From: Rhizobiaceae bacterium | GTDB lineage: Bacteria; Pseudomonadota; Alphaproteobacteria; Rhizobiales; Rhizobiaceae | Length of the DNA: 5,592 nucleotides | Assembly (NCBI GenBank): GCA_913776675.1 | Contig: CAJYRE010000586.1 | Coordinates: 1-5,592 of the forward strand | Direction of reading: 5' to 3' | In this document: positions 4,069 to 5,592 of the stretch, one piece after another | Numbering within the stretch: the stretch's first letter is position 1 | Layout: every line of letters starts with the position of its first letter | The notes under the pieces: generated by a model | The model's database searches: none | What the model was told of the DNA's origin: nothing | Seen by the model: only the letters and a program-made list of their open reading frames with translations | Position numbers and translations under genes: made by a program

Positions 4069-5592
4069 ATGACGACGCAAAATGACGAACGAAACGGGTT
4101 TGAGCTTGTGCAGACCACAGCCGTTTCTCATGCCATGCGCGCCACCATCGCCATTCCTCTTTATAACAATTGCCGCTGGATTGGTGCGCAACTGGACAGC
4201 CTCTTTGCCCAATGGCAACCCGATTACGAATTGCTGGTGGTGGACGATGGATCGGACGACGGTGGCCTTGATGTGGTGATGAACCACCTGTCCGAGCGAC
4301 CGGATATTGTCGCCACGGTTCTGCGCCACGGCCGGTCGCGCAGCTCGGCGCTGATTGATGCGTTCGCACGTTATTCGTCCGCACCGGTGATTATCCAGGC
4401 GGACAGTGACGACATCAGCCTGCCGGGAAGGCTCGAAACAATTCTGGCCTGTTTTGAGCGCGATCCCCGCTGCCGGCTCGTCAGCAGCAATGCCGTACTG
4501 TTGTCAGAAGGCGGCATCCCCATGAGCATTCTCGATCATGTTCACGGCGATCGTATCGTGGACTGGGATGATGCGATTCCGGTTTTTTGGGGTGCGCTCT
4601 GGTATGGCGCAACACTGGCCTATCACCGATCGATTTTTGAATCCTTCCCGCAAATGGATGCTGAACTGTGCCCTTACGGGTTTGACATCGTTGCGCCGTT
4701 GCGCGCAACCTTGCTTGGCACGCATCATATGCTTGCCCGCCCGCTGGTGGGCTGGCGACAGCATACCAACAGCACCCACCGCCGTGCTGGCGCAGTCAGC
4801 AACACGGCCATCGGCGCTGAAAACTATGCCGCATTGGAACTGATGGTCAAAGCCCAGTTGTTCCGCGATGCCATTTGGCTGCGAGATCGGCGCTCCCCGC
4901 AGGATGCGGACCGGATCAATGCGGTTATTGCCCGGTGCCAACAGCAGTTTTTTGAGCATTTCGAGCACTGGTCGCGGTTACGCAATCGTCTGAACCAAGA
5001 AACGCTATCCCAAGCCCATGGCTTGCCAACAGCCAAGCCATTGCCAGACATTCCTCCGATCATCACTCTGCCCAAGGCCGGACCTTGGCCCGTGAACGCT
5101 CAAACGCCGCTTGGACAAGCATTGAGCCGCTGGAGAGGATTTCACGGACCTGAAGAATTCCAGGTCTGGACCGAGCGACAGGCTCTGGTCATGCTGCGGA
5201 TCACGGTGCCCGATGCCGTTGCCTTGGCCATCACCGTGAGCAGCCATTCAACCTTGCCACCCGCCCATGCCTTCATGTCGATCAATGCAGGCGAGGAAAT
5301 CGAGGTGCCGTTGACACAGGACAGCCGCTGCATTGTGGAACTTCCCCTCAAGGCAAGCAATCAAGACATATTGCCCTGGAAAGGGCTGACGATGCTGTCC
5401 ATCCGTGTGCCAGCCGCCGACGCTCCCAGCAAAAGATTTCCCGGCAATCCGGACACACGTCTTCTCGGCGCATCCATCTATGCTCTGGACGTGATGTGTG
5501 CCCAGCAAAACACAACCCCGCACCTGGGTGCGCTCCTGAGCCGAATTGCCGAGGAACGCGATCACTGGAACCTTGAATCAGGACCGTTAACG
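4069..5592 (+). CDS. Family 2 glycosyltransferase with long C-terminal extension (3' partial)
   Basis: The frame is open for 508 codons to the window edge without a stop. Residues about 24-250 are a GT-A (GT2) catalytic domain: ATIAIPLYNN at 25-34, LLVVDDGSDD at 55-64 for nucleotide-sugar binding, and QADSDD at 110-115 containing the DxD metal site (Asp112, Asp114). LVGWRQHTNSTH at 226-237 resembles the late conserved region of these enzymes. It would transfer a sugar from a nucleotide donor; no hydrophobic membrane segment is obvious. A charged helical linker follows. Residues about 361-490 then alternate short beta-like stretches (FQVW, VMLRITVP, LAITVS, MLSIRVPA) and include a DTRLLGASIYAL segment, which suggests a beta-sandwich accessory domain (inference). 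ATG 4069 has AAAGG 11 nt upstream. ATG 4018 in frame and ATG 4135 are alternatives. It diverges from the methyltransferase; the acceptor is unknown. Confidence 0.85.
   Translation, partial: MTTQNDERNGFELVQTTAVSHAMRATIAIPLYNNCRWIGAQLDSLFAQWQPDYELLVVDDGSDDGGLDVVMNHLSERPDIVATVLRHGRSRSSALIDAFARYSSAPVIIQADSDDISLPGRLETILACFERDPRCRLVSSNAVLLSEGGIPMSILDHVHGDRIVDWDDAIPVFWGALWYGATLAYHRSIFESFPQMDAELCPYGFDIVAPLRATLLGTHHMLARPLVGWRQHTNSTHRRAGAVSNTAIGAENYAALELMVKAQLFRDAIWLRDRRSPQDADRINAVIARCQQQFFEHFEHWSRLRNRLNQETLSQAHGLPTAKPLPDIPPIITLPKAGPWPVNAQTPLGQALSRWRGFHGPEEFQVWTERQALVMLRITVPDAVALAITVSSHSTLPPAHAFMSINAGEEIEVPLTQDSRCIVELPLKASNQDILPWKGLTMLSIRVPAADAPSKRFPGNPDTRLLGASIYALDVMCAQQNTTPHLGALLSRIAEERDHWNLESGPLT

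Noticed and set aside
4504..4968. Minus-strand frames over the glycosyltransferase, including a 154-aa one
   Set aside because: They are antisense to a continuous GT2 frame with catalytic motifs and show no domain of their own.

Overview
The window joins a hydroxyquinol (1,2,4-trihydroxybenzene) ring-cleavage operon to a divergent pair of genes that look like surface-polysaccharide genes. Base composition is moderately GC-rich and gene starts include TTG and GTG behind Shine-Dalgarno (SD) sites. Protein style, for example the bacterial PRISE-type reductase tail and the dioxygenase N-terminus, suggests an alphaproteobacterium, probably a rhizobial or agrobacterial relative. That placement is an inference; no rRNA or other marker is present.

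Bases 1-2468, plus strand: a tightly packed operon. It holds the 3' end of a PRISE-type short-chain dehydrogenase/reductase, then an intact hydroxyquinol 1,2-dioxygenase, an intact maleylacetate reductase (TTG start), and a small YciI-family protein. Gaps are 33, 10 and 4 nt. The dioxygenase opens hydroxyquinol to maleylacetate, and the reductase converts this to 3-oxoadipate for the beta-ketoadipate pathway. The YciI-like protein belongs to the same superfamily as TftG, the dehydrochlorinase that works beside the equivalent two enzymes in 2,4,5-T degradation. Its role here is open. The hydroxylase that would make hydroxyquinol, and any regulator, lie outside the window.

Bases 2469-2981: a 513-nt stretch without a recognised gene but with structure. 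It holds a 44-codon ORF with a good ribosome site, a perfect 20-bp palindrome inside that ORF, a weak hairpin with a T-rich tail at its end, a TTGACG-CT-CGTCAA inverted repeat beside a possible -10 element, and a 37-codon tryptophan-rich ORF behind a near-ideal ribosome site.

Bases 2982-5592: a SAM-dependent methyltransferase of the metal-dependent CmcI/TylF/MycE type on the minus strand. It diverges across a 274-nt AT-richer intergenic region from a family 2 glycosyltransferase on the plus strand, which runs off the window end. The glycosyltransferase carries a long C-terminal extension that looks like a beta-sandwich. The pairing suggests synthesis and methylation of a glycan, but the substrate cannot be read from the sequence.
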